From the NCBI GenBank assembly GCA_020850785.1, contig JADZDZ010000238.1, forward strand, positions 1-6,940: a DNA stretch of 6,940 bases. Reading direction: 5' to 3'. The DNA is from Candidatus Sumerlaeota bacterium. Lineage in GTDB: Bacteria > Sumerlaeota > Sumerlaeia > SLMS01. Shown in pieces: positions 6,251-6,940 of this stretch; the stretch's first letter is position 1; every line of letters begins with the position of its first letter. The notes under the pieces were generated by a model that was not told where the DNA came from, made no database searches, and was given only the letters and a program-made list of their open reading frames with translations. The translations under genes and the position numbers were made by a program.

Positions 6251-6271
6251 GCGAGGGCGGGACGCCCTCGC
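6251..6271. repeat. Strong GC-rich palindrome between convergent genes
   Basis: GCGAGGGCG (6251-6259), loop GGA, then CGCCCTCGC (6263-6271) form a perfect 9-bp stem. It lies 35 bases after the stop of the HD-GYP gene and about 100 bases past the ribD stop on the other strand. The plus strand continues CACAAAAAAAGC and the minus strand AATCTCTGGG, so neither has the T run of an intrinsic terminator. It resembles the GGGCGGGACGCCC-type palindromes I recall being scattered between genes in environmental bacterial genomes (REP-like). It might also act as an mRNA-end hairpin for the HD-GYP transcript. Only one copy is in this window. Confidence 0.7.
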
Positions 6272-6373
6272 CACAAAAAAAGCGTGCCCAAATCTCAACA
6301 TGGCCACGTCATTCTGAGAAATGCCATAGCGCGCGGCGCATTTCCAAAGCGCGTTTGCCATCAAGCCCCGCTG

Positions 6374-6940
6374 TCATGGCGTTCCGCCTTCCTTGTTGAA
6401 CAGGTGTCGTGTAATCCATCCTTCCAGAATCACATCCGGTCCCACTTGGGCAACCGTCGTGTGATGCGCGATCGTCGCCGCACTCACCGATTCCAGCGGC
6501 TGCGCGAAGACCACCGGCCCCAAGGGGCGCGTGCCGCCGCCGAAAATCTTCGGCGCGATCCAGCAATGAACGCGATCCACCAGCCCCGCCGCGAGGAAAC
6601 TTCCCGCCACGGTGCGCCCGCCTTCCACATACAACGACTGCACCTGCTCCGCATGGAGCTTCATCATGAGCGCGTTGAGATCAATTCCGCTGCCCGATTC
6701 CCCGCAGCGCCAGACCTCCACGCCGCCTGCGCGCAGCGCGGATTCATTCGCCGCCGAAGCCGCGTCTCCGCACACCACAACGGCCCGCGAACCGTCGCGT
6801 GCCTGCGCGAACGCGCTGGTTGCCGACAGCTTCAACTGCGAATCCAGCACAACCCGAAGGGGCTTGAAGGTGGTGCCCTCAACGCGCACGGTAAGACGCG
6901 CGTCATCCCGCTGCACCGCCCCGATTCCCGCCAGCACCGC
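6374..6940 (-). CDS. ribD: RibD reductase domain, 5' part of gene beyond the window
   Basis: The visible 188 residues are the C-terminal reductase domain of RibD, which uses NADPH to reduce the ribosylamino-pyrimidine intermediate of riboflavin synthesis in the cytoplasm. Evidence: GIGAVQRDDARLTVR near the visible start matches the family's GxGTVxxDDPxLTxR motif, followed by LRVVLDSQLKL, then VEGGRTVAGSFLAAGLVD and the WIAPKIFGGG strand near the end. The frame is open to the window edge, so the N-terminal deaminase domain, if present, lies outside. The visible GTG at 6937 is not the real start, since conserved domain sequence surrounds it. The stop TGA overlaps an ATG (ATGA at 6377-6374), but only a 22-codon frame follows. 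The gene is convergent with the HD-GYP gene. A stand-alone reductase is possible but less likely than bifunctional RibD. Confidence 0.92.
   Translation of the reverse strand, partial: AVLAGIGAVQRDDARLTVRVEGTTFKPLRVVLDSQLKLSATSAFAQARDGSRAVVVCGDAASAANESALRAGGVEVWRCGESGSGIDLNALMMKLHAEQVQSLYVEGGRTVAGSFLAAGLVDRVHCWIAPKIFGGGTRPLGPVVFAQPLESVSAATIAHHTTVAQVGPDVILEGWITRHLFNKEGGTP

Noticed and set aside
6251..6271. Palindrome as an intrinsic terminator
   Set aside because: Stem and loop fit, but the sequence after the stem is not T-rich on either strand; the A run follows on the plus strand, which is the wrong base.

Overview
The window looks like a chromosomal piece from a free-living Gram-negative bacterium of moderate-to-high GC. 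No ribosomal or other phylogenetic marker is present, so the phylum is open. The cupin is extremely like an acidobacterial protein as I remember it (Granulicella), and some intergenic sequence resembles dispersed repeats I associate with Verrucomicrobia-like or other environmental genomes. Both are recollections, not searches. No tRNA, rRNA, CRISPR array, integrase or transposase is visible.

Layout, left to right. Positions 1-182 hold no firm gene: at most the start of a minus-strand gene leaving the window, plus a 35-base sequence (146-180) that recurs imperfectly at 1572-1606. A minus-strand gene (183-1349) encodes a stand-alone protein with a type I restriction HsdR-like N-terminal nuclease domain and an unrecognised C-terminal half, with no helicase and no methyltransferase partner here. 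A 230-base gap follows, with a possible 40-codon ORF ending against the nuclease start and a hairpin. Next is a minus-strand cupin (1580-1978) with the full metal-site pattern of manganese hydroxynitrile-lyase-type cupins. Beyond it, a clear Rho-independent terminator (2212-2240) ends the minus-strand gene 2276-3766, an unrecognised 496-residue protein with a Pro/Thr-rich linker between two helical regions.

Transcription diverges at 3767-3934, where weak candidate promoters overlap on opposite strands. To the right, on the plus strand, lie a membrane-anchored family 2 glycosyltransferase (3935-4945) and a GAF plus HD-GYP protein (about 5049-6215), a probable cyclic-di-GMP phosphodiesterase. 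They are about 100 bases apart with no terminator between them, so a shared transcript is plausible and could link surface glycan synthesis to c-di-GMP signalling. This gene converges on a minus-strand ribD fragment (6374 to the window edge, riboflavin synthesis). A strong 9-bp palindrome (6251-6271) lies between the two.

The most unusual part is 146-1606: a nuclease-like gene bracketed by two imperfect direct copies of the 3' end of the cupin gene. This could be a small cassette inserted at a gene end. It is a hypothesis from sequence inspection only.
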